Below are positions 25,524 to 34,415 of a DNA stretch of 64,000 bases, one piece after another. Source of the stretch: Insolitispirillum peregrinum. Lineage in GTDB: Bacteria; Pseudomonadota; Alphaproteobacteria; Rhodospirillales; Rhodospirillaceae. A model generated the notes under the pieces. The model did not search any database, was not told where the DNA came from, and saw nothing but the letters and a program-made list of their open reading frames with translations. The translations under genes were made by a program, and so were the position numbers. How positions within the stretch are numbered: the first letter of the stretch is position 1; every line of letters starts with the position of its first letter. The DNA lies in the NCBI RefSeq assembly GCF_042665255.1, contig NZ_JBHTCD010000011.1; one strand, given 5' to 3'.

Positions 25524-28067
25524 ATGATATCCGGTCCGGTTGTGAAGGGGGCTACCTTGGTGCGTCGTGCGCTGTCTTGTGGTCGCTTGCTGGCGGCTCG
25601 TCTGTCCCGTGTGGGGCTTGGCAAGATTTTCGCTGGTGCGATGGTTCTCGCGGTCGGGATCAGCCCGTTGGCTGGTCAGACGGCGTGGGCGCAGTTTACC
25701 GTCAATACCGGGGTGCCCGGCCAACAGGCGGCTCCGACGCCAACGCCGACGCGACCGGTTGCTCCGGTTGCGCGCAAGGCTCCGGTGGTGTCGCCGGTTG
25801 CGGCGACCACCCCGGCGGCGGCACCTGCTGCCGAACCGGCGGCATCCGTGGTGCCCGAGGCTTCTGGCGGGACCATCGCCAGCGTGGCGGTCACCGGCAA
25901 CCAGCGTATCGAGGCTGACACCGTTCGCGCCTACATGGTGCTGAAAGACGGCGATACCTTTGACAGCGCCCGCATGGACCAGTCGCTGAAGAGCCTGTTC
26001 GCCACCGGCCTGTTTGCCGACGTGGCGATGGCGCGCCGAGGCAATGATCTGGTGGTCAAGGTGGTCGAAAACCCGATCATCAACCGGATCGCCTTTGAAG
26101 GGAACAAGCGCGTCGAAGACGACAAGCTGCAGGCGGAAATCCAGCTGCATCCGCGTCAGGTTTACACCCGGACCAAGGTTCAGGAAGACGTCAAGCGTAT
26201 TCTGGACGTCTATCGCCGTTCGGGCCGTTTCGCGGTGACCGTTGATCCCAAGGTGATCCAGCTGGAACAGAACCGTGTCGATCTGGCCTTTGAAATCAAC
26301 GAAGGGCCGTCGACCTATATTCGCCGGATCAACTTTGTCGGTAACCAGAAATTCAGCGACAGCCAGCTGCGCGAAGTGATCTCTTCGCGTGAAGAGCGTT
26401 GGTATCGCTTCTTCTCGTCGGCGGATACCTATGATCCGGACCGCCTGACCTATGACCGCGAATTGCTGCGCCGCTATTATCTGCGCAACGGCTATTCCGA
26501 TTTCCGCGTGGTGTCTGCCGTGGCCGAGCTGAGCCCGGACCGCGAGAGCTTTTTCGTCACCATCACCCTCGACGAAGGGGAACGCTACAAATTCGGCGAT
26601 CTGAACGTCGAAGTGGCAATTCCGGACGTGTCTGCCGACAGCCTGCGTCCGCACATCGTTGGTCAGAGCGGCGACTGGTACAACGCCGATCAGGTCGAAG
26701 ATACCGTGCAGGCGATGACCGATGCGATGGGTGCCTTGGGGTATGCCTTTGTTGATGTGCGTCCGCGGGTCAAGCGCGACAAGGAAAAGCGCATCATCAA
26801 CATCACCTATGCCATTCAGGAAGGCCCGCGGGTGTTTGTTGACCGCATCGACATTACCGGCAACGTGCGAACCCTGGACGAAGTGATCCGGCGTGAAATG
26901 CAGTTGGTCGAAGGCGATGCCTTCAACACTGCCAAGATGCGCCGTTCCAAGGAAAAAATCCGTAACCTTGGCTTCTTTGACAAGGTGGAAGTGACCAACG
27001 TTCCGTCCGAAGTTGCCGCCGACCGGACCGTCGTGCAGGTTGACGTGCAGGAAAAGTCCACCGGCGAACTGAGCTTCGGCGTTGGCTGGTCGTCGTCGGC
27101 CGGGGCGCTGTTTGATGCCTCGATCCGCGAACGCAACCTGCTGGGGCGTGGTCAGGACCTGAAGCTGGGTCTGCAGATCGCCGAGCGCAAGCAGAGCGTG
27201 GACCTGAGCTTCACTGAACCGTACTTCCTTGATCGTCCGCTGGCTGCCGGTTTTGACCTGTATTCGACCACACAGGACCTGCAGGACGAATCTTCCTATG
27301 ACATTTCGGAAACGGGTGGGGCGGTTCGTCTGGGGTTCAACTATAACCAGTATCTGCGCCAGACCCTGAAATACTCGCTGACCAAGACCACCATCAAGAG
27401 CGTGGCCAGCGATGCGTCGATCTACATCAAACAGATTGAAGGCGACAGCGTACTGTCCCAGTTCTCTGAGTCCATCTCTTATGACCGTCGCAACAGCTCG
27501 GTTGAGCCGAGTGAAGGCTATTTCATCCGCGTCGGTGCCGATTTCGCCGGTCTGGGCGGGAATGAATCCTTCGTTCGGTCGACCATCGATGCGGCGCAAT
27601 ACTTCCCGATTGACGATGATGTGGTGCTGACCATTTCCGGTGAAGCCGGAGTGATCGGCGGTATTCTGGACAAGGACGTGCGTCTGCAGCGTAACTTCAA
27701 TCTGGGTGGGGACAACCTGCGCGGCTTTGAAAGTGGTGGTGCCAGCCCGCGTGATACCAGCACCGATGATGCCCTTGGTGGCACCTGGATTGCCACCGCC
27801 AGTGCGGAAATGCGCTTCCCGCTCGGCCTGCCCGAAGAACTGGGCGTGACCGGCAAGGCCTTTACCGACGTCGGCACCATCGGCAAGCCGGACAACATTT
27901 CGGGCAGCAACATCGGGGCGGAATCGTCGCCGCGCATGTCGGCCGGTGTCGGGCTGATCTGGGTGTCGCCGATGGGGCCGGTGAGCATCGATCTGGCGCA
28001 GGCGATCCTGAAGGAAGACTACGACAAGACCGAATTCTTCCGCTTCAACTTCGGGACGAGGTTCTAG
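25524..28067 (+). CDS. bamA: outer membrane protein assembly factor BamA
   Basis: Core of the BAM complex inserting beta-barrels into the outer membrane. It is 847 aa from the ATG at 25524 (TAAGGA upstream). A long signal peptide ends near TAWA-Q around residue 55. A Pro/Ala-rich stretch of about 50 residues (APTPTPTRPVAPVARKAP and onward) then precedes the first POTRA domain, which begins IASVAVTGNQRIEADTV. Five POTRA repeats follow (GNKRVEDDKLQ, GNQKFSDSQL, PHIVGQSGDWYN, GNVRTLDEVIRREM). The C-terminal barrel includes the FGVGWSSSAG and NLLGRGQDLKL segments and ends in Phe (FNFGTRF), the expected barrel signal. The extra linker is longer than in E. coli. Confidence 0.96.
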   Translation: MISGPVVKGATLVRRALSCGRLLAARLSRVGLGKIFAGAMVLAVGISPLAGQTAWAQFTVNTGVPGQQAAPTPTPTRPVAPVARKAPVVSPVAATTPAAAPAAEPAASVVPEASGGTIASVAVTGNQRIEADTVRAYMVLKDGDTFDSARMDQSLKSLFATGLFADVAMARRGNDLVVKVVENPIINRIAFEGNKRVEDDKLQAEIQLHPRQVYTRTKVQEDVKRILDVYRRSGRFAVTVDPKVIQLEQNRVDLAFEINEGPSTYIRRINFVGNQKFSDSQLREVISSREERWYRFFSSADTYDPDRLTYDRELLRRYYLRNGYSDFRVVSAVAELSPDRESFFVTITLDEGERYKFGDLNVEVAIPDVSADSLRPHIVGQSGDWYNADQVEDTVQAMTDAMGALGYAFVDVRPRVKRDKEKRIINITYAIQEGPRVFVDRIDITGNVRTLDEVIRREMQLVEGDAFNTAKMRRSKEKIRNLGFFDKVEVTNVPSEVAADRTVVQVDVQEKSTGELSFGVGWSSSAGALFDASIRERNLLGRGQDLKLGLQIAERKQSVDLSFTEPYFLDRPLAAGFDLYSTTQDLQDESSYDISETGGAVRLGFNYNQYLRQTLKYSLTKTTIKSVASDASIYIKQIEGDSVLSQFSESISYDRRNSSVEPSEGYFIRVGADFAGLGGNESFVRSTIDAAQYFPIDDDVVLTISGEAGVIGGILDKDVRLQRNFNLGGDNLRGFESGGASPRDTSTDDALGGTWIATASAEMRFPLGLPEELGVTGKAFTDVGTIGKPDNISGSNIGAESSPRMSAGVGLIWVSPMGPVSIDLAQAILKEDYDKTEFFRFNFGTRF

Positions 28068-28070
28068 GGA

Positions 28071-28724
28071 ATGGTTCGCTTCTGTGGTGTTGCGGCACGC
28101 GCCGGGCAGGCTCTGCGGAGCCTGCATCCGGTGGGTGGGGCAGCCCTGTTGGCTGTGCTGCTGCTGGCAGGCGGGATGCCTGCGCAGGCGGCAGGCCCTG
28201 CAGCGGCGCCGGCGGCCTCGGTGGCTGTGAAGCCGGTGATCGGTGTGATTGACCTTCAGCAGATTCTCGCCAAGGCTGACGCCGCCCGCAAAGTGGCAAG
28301 CCAGCGCGAAAGCTATCTCAATGCCTATCAGGCCCGTGTCGCCGAGCAGGAAAAGGGCTTGCGCGATATTGACCAGAAACTGGGGCAGGAACGGGCAACG
28401 CTTGATCAGGCCACCTTCAACAAGCGGCGTGAAGAGTTCCAGTCCAAGGTGGCCGCGTTCCAGAAGGAAGTGGAAACCCGCCGCCGAAACCTTGAACGTG
28501 CCTATACGCAGGCGATGAACGAGATCCAGGGGGCGGTCATCCGCCATACCAAGGATCTGGCAACGGCGCGGGGCATGAACATTGTGGTCTATCGGTCGCA
28601 GGTTTTCCTGTTCGATCCGGAAATGGACATCACCGACGAGGTTCTGGCGGCGGTCAACGCGTCGCTGCCTTCGGTGTCGATGCCCAATCCCGATAGCCTG
28701 CCGCCGACCAAGGAGACGAAGTAG
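28071..28724 (+). CDS. skp: periplasmic chaperone Skp/OmpH family
   Basis: Holds unfolded outer-membrane proteins in the periplasm for BAM. It is 217 aa. The signal peptide is long (GGAALLAVLLLAGGMPAQAA). The mature part begins VIGVIDLQQILAKADAARKV, the OmpH start, and continues with a long charged helical hairpin (about residues 80-165, coiled-coil tentacles) and the closing strand TARGMNIVVYRSQVFLFDPEMDIT. It begins 3 bases after the bamA stop and ends 2 bases before lpxD, a classic bamA-skp-lpxD order. The short Pro-rich tail is unremarkable. Confidence 0.93.
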   Translation: MVRFCGVAARAGQALRSLHPVGGAALLAVLLLAGGMPAQAAGPAAAPAASVAVKPVIGVIDLQQILAKADAARKVASQRESYLNAYQARVAEQEKGLRDIDQKLGQERATLDQATFNKRREEFQSKVAAFQKEVETRRRNLERAYTQAMNEIQGAVIRHTKDLATARGMNIVVYRSQVFLFDPEMDITDEVLAAVNASLPSVSMPNPDSLPPTKETK

Positions 28725-28726
28725 TC

Positions 28727-29752
28727 GTGGCTGATTTCCGTTTTTTTGAAAACAAGGGGCCGTTTTCGGCGGCCTCTTTGGCACAGGCCGTTGGTGGTGA
28801 GCTAAAGGCGGACGATCCTGATGCGTTGATGCAGGATGTGGCACCGCTGTCAACGGCGCAGGCCGAGCATGTCAGTTTCCTCGATAACCGCCAGTATATT
28901 GACCAGTTTACGGTCAGCAAGGCGGGGCTGGTGATTGTCCGCCCGGAATTTGTCGACCGTGCGCCCGCAGGGATGGCGTTGATTCTGACCAACGATCCGT
29001 ACCGTGCTTATGCGGTGATTGCTGCCCTGTTCCACCCGCGTCCGGCGGTGGTGCCGGGGGTGTCTCCGCTGGCGACGATTGATCCTTCGGCCCGTCTGGG
29101 GACCGGGGTTGAAATCGCTGCTGGTGTGGTGATCGGGGCCAATGTCGAACTGGGGGATCATGTCAAAATCGCCGCCAATGTGGTGATTGGCGATGGCGTG
29201 ATGATTGGCGCCCATTCGTCGGTCGGTCCCAATGCCACCATTACCCACGCCCTGATTGGCACGCATGTCCATATCTATCCCGGCTGCTGCATCGGTCAGG
29301 ATGGCTTCGGGTTTGCCATGGGGCCAAAGGGGCATCTGAAAGTGCCTCAACTGGGGCGGGTGATCATTGGCGATGATGTCGAAATCGGTGCGAACACCAC
29401 CATTGACCGGGGTGCCGGACCGGATACGGTGATCGGCCCCGGATGCAGGATTGATAATCTGGTCCAGATCGGGCACAACGTCGAACTCGGTGCTGGTTGT
29501 GTGCTGGTCTCCCAGGTGGGAATTTCGGGCAGCACCAAGCTGGGACGGGGCGTGGTGGTCGGTGGGCAGGCCGGTCTGGCCGGCCATCTGTCGATTGAAG
29601 ATGGCGTGCAGATCGCAGGGCAGTCCGGGGTGATGCGGGATATTCCCAAGGGCACTGCGGTGATGGGCTATCCAGCCAAGCCGATCAAGGAATTCTGGCG
29701 CGAAGTCGCTGCGCTGGCTGCTATGGTAACGCGCAAAAAGCGCACTGATTGA
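28727..29752 (+). CDS. lpxD: UDP-3-O-(3-hydroxyacyl)glucosamine N-acyltransferase
   Basis: Third step of lipid A synthesis: adds the amide-linked hydroxyacyl chain. It is 341 aa with a GTG start and GGAGACGAAG upstream. The N-terminal uridine-binding domain includes AEHVSFLDNRQYIDQF. Next comes a left-handed beta-helix of hexapeptide repeats from about residue 110 (LGTGVEIAAGVVIGANVELG and onward) with the catalytic region HVHIYPGCCIGQDGFGFA. The C-terminal helix ends in KKRTD. It lies in the uninterrupted skp-lpxD-fabZ-lpxA-lpxI-lpxB run. Confidence 0.96.
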   Translation: MADFRFFENKGPFSAASLAQAVGGELKADDPDALMQDVAPLSTAQAEHVSFLDNRQYIDQFTVSKAGLVIVRPEFVDRAPAGMALILTNDPYRAYAVIAALFHPRPAVVPGVSPLATIDPSARLGTGVEIAAGVVIGANVELGDHVKIAANVVIGDGVMIGAHSSVGPNATITHALIGTHVHIYPGCCIGQDGFGFAMGPKGHLKVPQLGRVIIGDDVEIGANTTIDRGAGPDTVIGPGCRIDNLVQIGHNVELGAGCVLVSQVGISGSTKLGRGVVVGGQAGLAGHLSIEDGVQIAGQSGVMRDIPKGTAVMGYPAKPIKEFWREVAALAAMVTRKKRTD

Positions 29753-29771
29753 GAAAGAGGGCATTGGGCCA

Positions 29772-30257
29772 ATGACGAAGGAAGAAGCCTCTCACGAGCA
29801 AGTGGCGGAGACCGGCGGCGAAGTGATCAATATTGATCGGATCATGCAGATGATCCCGCACCGCTATCCGTTCCTGCTGGTGGACCGTGTGATTGATGTG
29901 CGCAAAGGCGAAAGCGCCATCGGCATCAAGAACGTCACGGCGAACGACAATTTCTTTCAGGGGCACTTCCCGCAGCGCCCGGTGATGCCCGGTGTGCTGA
30001 TCATCGAGGCAATGGCCCAGACTGCGGCCATTCTGGTGGTGTCAACCTTGGGGCCGGATGCCGAAGGCAAGCTGGTGTATTTCATGAGCGTTGACAATGC
30101 CCGTTTCCGCAAGCCGGTCGGGCCGGGGGATCGCCTGGAACTGCACGTCTTCAAGGAACGCTCGCGCGGGAACGTGTGGAAATTCCGTGCCGAGGCGCGG
30201 GTTGATGGTACGCTGGTTGCCGAAGCAACCTATGCGGCCATGATTCTGGATGATTGA
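29772..30257 (+). CDS. fabZ: 3-hydroxyacyl-ACP dehydratase FabZ
   Basis: Dehydrates 3-hydroxyacyl-ACP in fatty acid elongation, competing with LpxA/LpxD for hydroxyacyl-ACP. It is 161 aa. The hot-dog fold motif is IPHRYPFLLVDRV, and the catalytic region FFQGHFPQRPVMPGVLIIEAMAQTAA carries the active-site His and Glu. It has about 18 residues before the usual start (MTKEEASHEQVAETGG), within the normal range. Its end overlaps lpxA by 8 bases, so translation is coupled, the usual way of balancing membrane and lipid A synthesis. Confidence 0.96.
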   Translation: MTKEEASHEQVAETGGEVINIDRIMQMIPHRYPFLLVDRVIDVRKGESAIGIKNVTANDNFFQGHFPQRPVMPGVLIIEAMAQTAAILVVSTLGPDAEGKLVYFMSVDNARFRKPVGPGDRLELHVFKERSRGNVWKFRAEARVDGTLVAEATYAAMILDD

Positions 30258-31092
30258 TCCGACGATGGTAACGATCCACCCTACCGCTGTTGTTGACCCT
30301 GCTGCTCGGCTGGGCGCAAATGTTTCCATTGGTCCCTATGCCGTCATCGGGCCGAACGTGGTGCTGGGGGATGGCGTTACCGTCCAGTCCCATGTGGTGA
30401 TTGATGGCCGCACCACCATTGGTGCGGGGACGACGATCTATCCGTTCGCCTCGATCGGGCTGCCACCGCAGGACCTGAAGTACAAGGGTGAAGCATCGGT
30501 GCTGGAGATCGGCGCCAACTGCATCATCCGCGAACATGTGACGGTCAATCCCGGCACCGAAGGCGGCGGCATGGTTACCCGGGTCGGCGACAAGGTGATG
30601 CTGGCCATCGGGTCGCATGTGGCGCATGACTGCCTGATCGGCAACGGCTGTCTGGTGATGAACCATGTGCTGCTGGGCGGCCATGTGGTGATCGGTGATT
30701 ATGCCGTGCTGGGTGGCGGATCGGCGGTGCACCAGTTCGTGCGCATCGGCAAGCATGCGATGATTGGCGGCCTGTCCGGGGTCGAAAACGACGTCATCCC
30801 CTATGGCACGGTAATGGGCAACCGCGCCCGCCTGGAAGGCCTGAACATTCTGGGCATGAAGCGTCGTGGCTTTGGCCGCGAAGACATTCATGCGGTTCGC
30901 AACGCCTACAAGATGCTGTTCCTGGACGCGGCTCAGGGGGTGATGGCCGAGCGGGTGGTGGCGGTCGAGCAGACCTATGGCTCTGCCGAGGCAGTGCGGG
31001 ACATTCTCGACTTCATTGGCGGAAACTCTTCCCGCGCGTTGTGCCGTCCGGCCACCGATGGTCATCAGGCCACCGAAGGCGATGCGGCCTAA
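30250..31092 (+). CDS. lpxA: acyl-ACP--UDP-N-acetylglucosamine O-acyltransferase
   Basis: First step of lipid A synthesis. It is 280 aa. Hexapeptide-repeat beta-helix: IHPTAVVDPAARLGANVSIGP and VVLGDGVTVQSHVVIDGRTTIG. The catalytic His lies in AIGSHVAHDCLIGN, and LGGGSAVHQFVRIGKHAMIGG and MGNRARLEGLNILGMKRRGF follow. The C-terminal helical domain is present with a short polar tail. The start overlaps the end of fabZ by 8 bases; an ATG at 30265 is an alternative. The end overlaps lpxI by 11 bases. Confidence 0.96.
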   Translation: MIDPTMVTIHPTAVVDPAARLGANVSIGPYAVIGPNVVLGDGVTVQSHVVIDGRTTIGAGTTIYPFASIGLPPQDLKYKGEASVLEIGANCIIREHVTVNPGTEGGGMVTRVGDKVMLAIGSHVAHDCLIGNGCLVMNHVLLGGHVVIGDYAVLGGGSAVHQFVRIGKHAMIGGLSGVENDVIPYGTVMGNRARLEGLNILGMKRRGFGREDIHAVRNAYKMLFLDAAQGVMAERVVAVEQTYGSAEAVRDILDFIGGNSSRALCRPATDGHQATEGDAA

Positions 31093-31915
31093 GCTGGGGA
31101 TTATTGCCGGTGGGGGCGACCTGCCGCTGAAGGCTGCCGAAGCCTGTCAGCGGCAGGGCCGTCCCTACTTCGTTCTGGCTCTGGATGGCTTCGCTGACCC
31201 GGCGTTGCTGACCAGCGGCCATCCGCTGGCGGTGGTCCGCATGGGGGCGGCAGGCAAGGGCTTTGGCATTCTGCACCAGCAGGGCGTGCAAGAGGTGGTG
31301 ATGATCGGCCCGGTCCGCCGCCCGTCGCTGGCTGACCTGCGCCCTGACTGGAAGGCAACCAAATTCTTTGCTCGTGTCGGCTTGCGGGCACTGGGTGATG
31401 ATGGTCTGCTGCGAAGCGTCATCCGCGAACTGGAAAGCGAAGGCTTTACCGTGGTGGGCGTCGAGCAGGTGCTGGGCGAGGAAATCCTGGCATCGGCAGG
31501 GGTGATGGGCTGCCATGCCCCCGACCAGCAGGCACTGGTGGATGTCGCACGCGGCGTTGAGGTTGCCCTCGGGCTGGGCGTGCTGGACGTCGGTCAGGGC
31601 TGTGTGGTGCAGCAGGGACTGGTTCTGGCCGTCGAAGCCATCGAGGGTACCGATGCGATGCTGGCGCGCTGTGCTGGCTTGCGGCGCGATGGACCGGGCG
31701 GCGTGCTGGTCAAGGTTCGCAAACCCCAGCAGGAAGCCCGGGCCGATTTGCCTACGATTGGCGTTAACACCATTACAGCGGCCCATGCGGCCGGCTTGCG
31801 CGGCATTGCCGTTTCCGCCGGGGGGGCGTTGCTGGTGAACCGGACGCAGACCATTGCCCGTGCGGATGCCCTTGGGTTGTTCGTTCTGGGTGTCACCGGA
31901 GAGACGGCCCCATGA
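31082..31915 (+). CDS. lpxI: UDP-2,3-diacylglucosamine pyrophosphatase LpxI
   Basis: Makes lipid X from UDP-2,3-diacylglucosamine, the job LpxH does in E. coli. It is 277 aa from the ATG at 31082, which begins MRPKLGIIAGGGDLPLKAAE, the conserved start of the DUF1009/LpxI family. Further family features are MIGPVRRPSLADLRPDW, VVGVEQVLGEEI, VDVGQGCVVQQGLVLAVEAIEGTDAML (core motif with the catalytic Asp region) and LPTIGVNTI. Its start overlaps lpxA by 11 bases and its end overlaps lpxB by 4 bases. LpxI between lpxA and lpxB is an alphaproteobacterial hallmark. Confidence 0.95.
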   Translation: MRPKLGIIAGGGDLPLKAAEACQRQGRPYFVLALDGFADPALLTSGHPLAVVRMGAAGKGFGILHQQGVQEVVMIGPVRRPSLADLRPDWKATKFFARVGLRALGDDGLLRSVIRELESEGFTVVGVEQVLGEEILASAGVMGCHAPDQQALVDVARGVEVALGLGVLDVGQGCVVQQGLVLAVEAIEGTDAMLARCAGLRRDGPGGVLVKVRKPQQEARADLPTIGVNTITAAHAAGLRGIAVSAGGALLVNRTQTIARADALGLFVLGVTGETAP

Positions 31916-33105
31916 CTGCTGCCCCATCCCGCCCGCCGTTGGTGTGCATCATTACCGGCGAACCTTCCGGCGACCTGCTGGGGGGGCGGCTGATGGATGC
32001 CCTGCGGCGGGCGACGGGCGGAACCGTCGACTTCATGGGCGTCGGCGGCGAAAGCATGGCCGCCCGCGGACTGGACAGCCTGATTGACCAGCGCGAGCTG
32101 GCGGTGATGGGCTTTATCGAGGTCGTGCCGAAAATTCCCCGCATCCTGCGACGGGTGCGCGAACTGACGCAAACCATTCTCGACCGCCGCCCGGATGTGC
32201 TGATTACCATCGATTCCTGGGGATTTACCAAACGGGTCCATCGCTCGGTGCGGGCGGCGTCGGCTGCGGCAGGCTGGAAAGTCCCGCAGTTGCATTATGT
32301 CGCGCCGATGGTGTGGGCGTGGAAAGAAAAACGCGCCCGCGATGTGGCGCGAACGGTCGATCACCTGCTGTGCCTGTTGCCCAATGAACCGGCCTATTTC
32401 GAACGCCACGGCTTGCCGGTGACCCATGTGGGGCATCCGGTGGTCGAAGGCGGGGCCGGGCAGGGGGATCGAACAGGTTTCCGCGCCAGCCACCACCTCG
32501 GCGATGACAGTCCGTTGCTGGTGGTTCTGCCGGGTAGCCGTCGCAGCGAGACCAGCCGGTTATTGCCGGTGTTCGGCGAGGCGGTTGCCATTCTGGCACG
32601 TCGCCATCCCGGCCTGCGGGTGGTGGTGCCAACGGTTGCCACCGTTGCCGATCAGGTCGAACAGCAGGTGCGGGGTTGGGCCGGAACGTCGGTCGTGCTG
32701 CGCGGCGAACAGGCCCGCTATGACGCCTTTGCCGCTGGTGATGTGGCGCTGGCGGCATCGGGAACGGTCAGTCTGGAACTGGCGATGGCCGGGCTGCCGC
32801 ATCTGGTGGCCTATCGCGTTGCGGCATCGACGGCCTGGCTGTTCCGTCGCCTGACGTCGTTCCGCTATGCCAACCTGATCAATTATATCCTCGACCGGTT
32901 TGTCATCCCCGAGGTCTTGCAGGAAGACTGTACCGCTCTTACCTTGGCCAACACCATCGACACCCTGCTGACGGATGCATCGGTGCGCGCCGGGCAACGC
33001 GATGCCTTTGCCCAGGCGATGATGCTGTTCGGAGGCGGGGAAGGTTTGCCCAGTGACCGCGCCGCCCGCGTGGTGCTGGATGCCATTGCGTCAGGAGAGG
33101 GTTGA
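31912..33105 (+). CDS. lpxB: lipid-A-disaccharide synthase
   Basis: Glycosyltransferase (GT19) that condenses lipid X with UDP-diacylglucosamine. It is 397 aa. Motifs: ITGEPSGDLLGGRLMDALR near residue 13, MGVGGESMAARG, YVAPMVWAWKEKRARDVARTVDHLLCLLPNEPAYFERHGLPVTHVGHPVVE, LPGSRRSETSRLLPVF, and the C-terminal AASGTVSLELAMAGLPHLVAYR. It overlaps lpxI by 4 bases and its stop overlaps the ATG of the glyoxalase gene by one base, so the operon seems to extend into the next gene. Confidence 0.96.
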   Translation: MTAAPSRPPLVCIITGEPSGDLLGGRLMDALRRATGGTVDFMGVGGESMAARGLDSLIDQRELAVMGFIEVVPKIPRILRRVRELTQTILDRRPDVLITIDSWGFTKRVHRSVRAASAAAGWKVPQLHYVAPMVWAWKEKRARDVARTVDHLLCLLPNEPAYFERHGLPVTHVGHPVVEGGAGQGDRTGFRASHHLGDDSPLLVVLPGSRRSETSRLLPVFGEAVAILARRHPGLRVVVPTVATVADQVEQQVRGWAGTSVVLRGEQARYDAFAAGDVALAASGTVSLELAMAGLPHLVAYRVAASTAWLFRRLTSFRYANLINYILDRFVIPEVLQEDCTALTLANTIDTLLTDASVRAGQRDAFAQAMMLFGGGEGLPSDRAARVVLDAIASGEG

Positions 33106-33509
33106 TGAGCTTTCAGTTTCTGCACACCATGATTCGCGTTTTTGATCTTGAAAAGTCGCTGGATTTTTACACCCGCCATCTGGGGATGACCCTGCTGCGC
33201 AAGCAGGACTATCCCGATGGCCGCTTTACCCTTGCCTTTGTTGGCTATGGCGAAGAAAAAGACCATACGGTGATCGAACTGACCCATAACTGGGATCAGG
33301 CGGAACCCTATGCGATTGGCTCGGGGTTCGGGCATCTGGCGCTTGGCGTGGCCGACATTTACGCCACCTGCGACGGCTTGCGCGCCGATGGCGTGAAGAT
33401 CATCCGCGAACCCGGCCCGATGAAGCATGGCAAGACGGTGATTGCCTTTATCGAAGACCCCGACGGCTACAAGGTCGAACTGATCGAGCGCGCTTCTCAG
33501 CATGACTGA
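33105..33509 (+). CDS. gloA: lactoylglutathione lyase (glyoxalase I), Ni-type
   Basis: Isomerises the methylglyoxal-glutathione adduct to S-lactoylglutathione. It is 134 aa. The four metal ligands line up with E. coli GloA: H7 (FLHTMIRV), E58 (HTVIELTHNWD), H77 (GFGHLALGV) and E125 (PDGYKVELIE). The short length and these ligands match the nickel/cobalt-activated bacterial class rather than the longer zinc form. The ATG overlaps the lpxB stop (TGATG). The nickel link is notable because nikR is two genes downstream. The end overlaps the next gene by 8 bases. Confidence 0.95.
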   Translation: MSFQFLHTMIRVFDLEKSLDFYTRHLGMTLLRKQDYPDGRFTLAFVGYGEEKDHTVIELTHNWDQAEPYAIGSGFGHLALGVADIYATCDGLRADGVKIIREPGPMKHGKTVIAFIEDPDGYKVELIERASQHD

Positions 33510-33849
33510 GGCCCGCCTGAAGGCCCGCCTGTGGGTACAGGCCTTGATTCGCCGCTGCATGACGGAGGACATCTTTGCCGCCGTCGTGCGGGCGGGCGAT
33601 CATGACGCCGGGGCGGTTCTGGTCAAGCTGAACCGCCTTGATGCCGGTGGTTGCACTGTCTTTACCCAGATCAGGGACCGGGACGGGCAGGCGGCATGGC
33701 TGCGGGGAACCGGTCCCGAGCTGGTCAGCGAAGCCACAGCTGACGACTACATTGCCCGCCAGCTTCGCTATGACGAAGACCTGTGGGTGGTGGAAATCGA
33801 GGATCGCGCCGGACGGCATCCGATGGTCGAGCCGGTGATCGCCGGATAA
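33502..33849 (+). CDS. DUF1491-like conserved protein
   Basis: A 115-aa soluble protein. The pattern LKARLWVQALIRRCMTEDIFAAVVRAGDHDAGAVLVKLNRLD, then TGPELVSEATADDYIARQLRYDEDLWVVEIEDR, matches what I remember of the alphaproteobacterial DUF1491 family, whose function is unknown. No signal peptide, membrane helix or catalytic motif is visible. It overlaps gloA by 8 bases and so is co-translated with it. It is not obviously linked to nickel or cobalamin. Confidence 0.75.
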   Translation: MTEARLKARLWVQALIRRCMTEDIFAAVVRAGDHDAGAVLVKLNRLDAGGCTVFTQIRDRDGQAAWLRGTGPELVSEATADDYIARQLRYDEDLWVVEIEDRAGRHPMVEPVIAG

Positions 33850-33901
33850 GGTGCGGATAAGCCGCAGGTGGCCCCTTCACTGAATTCCTTGTTTCAGGAT
33901 C

Positions 33902-34387
33902 ATGCCGATGGATCGTTTTACGGTTTCCCTTGACGAGGACCTGCTGGCCCAGTTTGACCAGTACAGTCAGCGTCGTGGCTATAGCAACCGCTCGGAAGCG
34001 GTACGGGACATCCTGCGCCAGACGCTGGAGGCCGAGCGGCTGGGGGAGGCCGGGGATGGCGACTGCATTGCCTGCCTGTCCTACATTTACAATCATCACG
34101 AACGCGAACTGTCGCGACGGCTGACGCAGGTCAGTCATGCCCATCATGATCTGACCCACACCACCCTGCATGTGCATCTGGATCACGACAACTGTATGGA
34201 AGTGGTGGTGTTGCAGGGGCAAACCGCTGCCGTGCGCCAGTTTGCCGATGCGGTCACCGCTGAAACCGGGGTCCGTCACGGGTCCCTGCATGCGGTGCCG
34301 GTCGAGCGGCAGGTCAGCGAAGACCACCATCATCACGACCACCCCGGCCACGATTTTCCGCATGTTCACCATCGGCCCAAGACCTGA
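33902..34387 (+). CDS. nikR: nickel-responsive transcriptional regulator NikR
   Basis: Ribbon-helix-helix repressor that binds DNA when loaded with nickel. It is 161 aa. The N-terminal RHH domain is MDRFTVSLDEDLLAQFDQYSQRRGYSNRSEAVRDILR; the C-terminal ACT-like domain carries the full square-planar metal site H79, H90, H92 and C98 (E. coli H76, H87, H89, C95). The C-terminus has an unusual His-rich tail (about residues 142-158, ending HVHHRP), absent in E. coli NikR and perhaps a metal store. The gene lies 120 bp before cobH, with CATACGA repeats between. No nickel transporter is in the window. Confidence 0.93.
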   Translation: MPMDRFTVSLDEDLLAQFDQYSQRRGYSNRSEAVRDILRQTLEAERLGEAGDGDCIACLSYIYNHHERELSRRLTQVSHAHHDLTHTTLHVHLDHDNCMEVVVLQGQTAAVRQFADAVTAETGVRHGSLHAVPVERQVSEDHHHHDHPGHDFPHVHHRPKT

Positions 34388-34415
34388 TCCTGTAGGGAAG
34401 GCCGTGCGATAAAAC

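Noticed and set aside
25455..28853. A very long open frame (over 1100 codons) on the minus strand opposite bamA and skp
   Set aside because: Its translation is a low-complexity mirror of the plus-strand genes, with no family motifs, start site or domain pattern. High GC and codon bias remove stops from the antisense frame; bamA and skp are certain.
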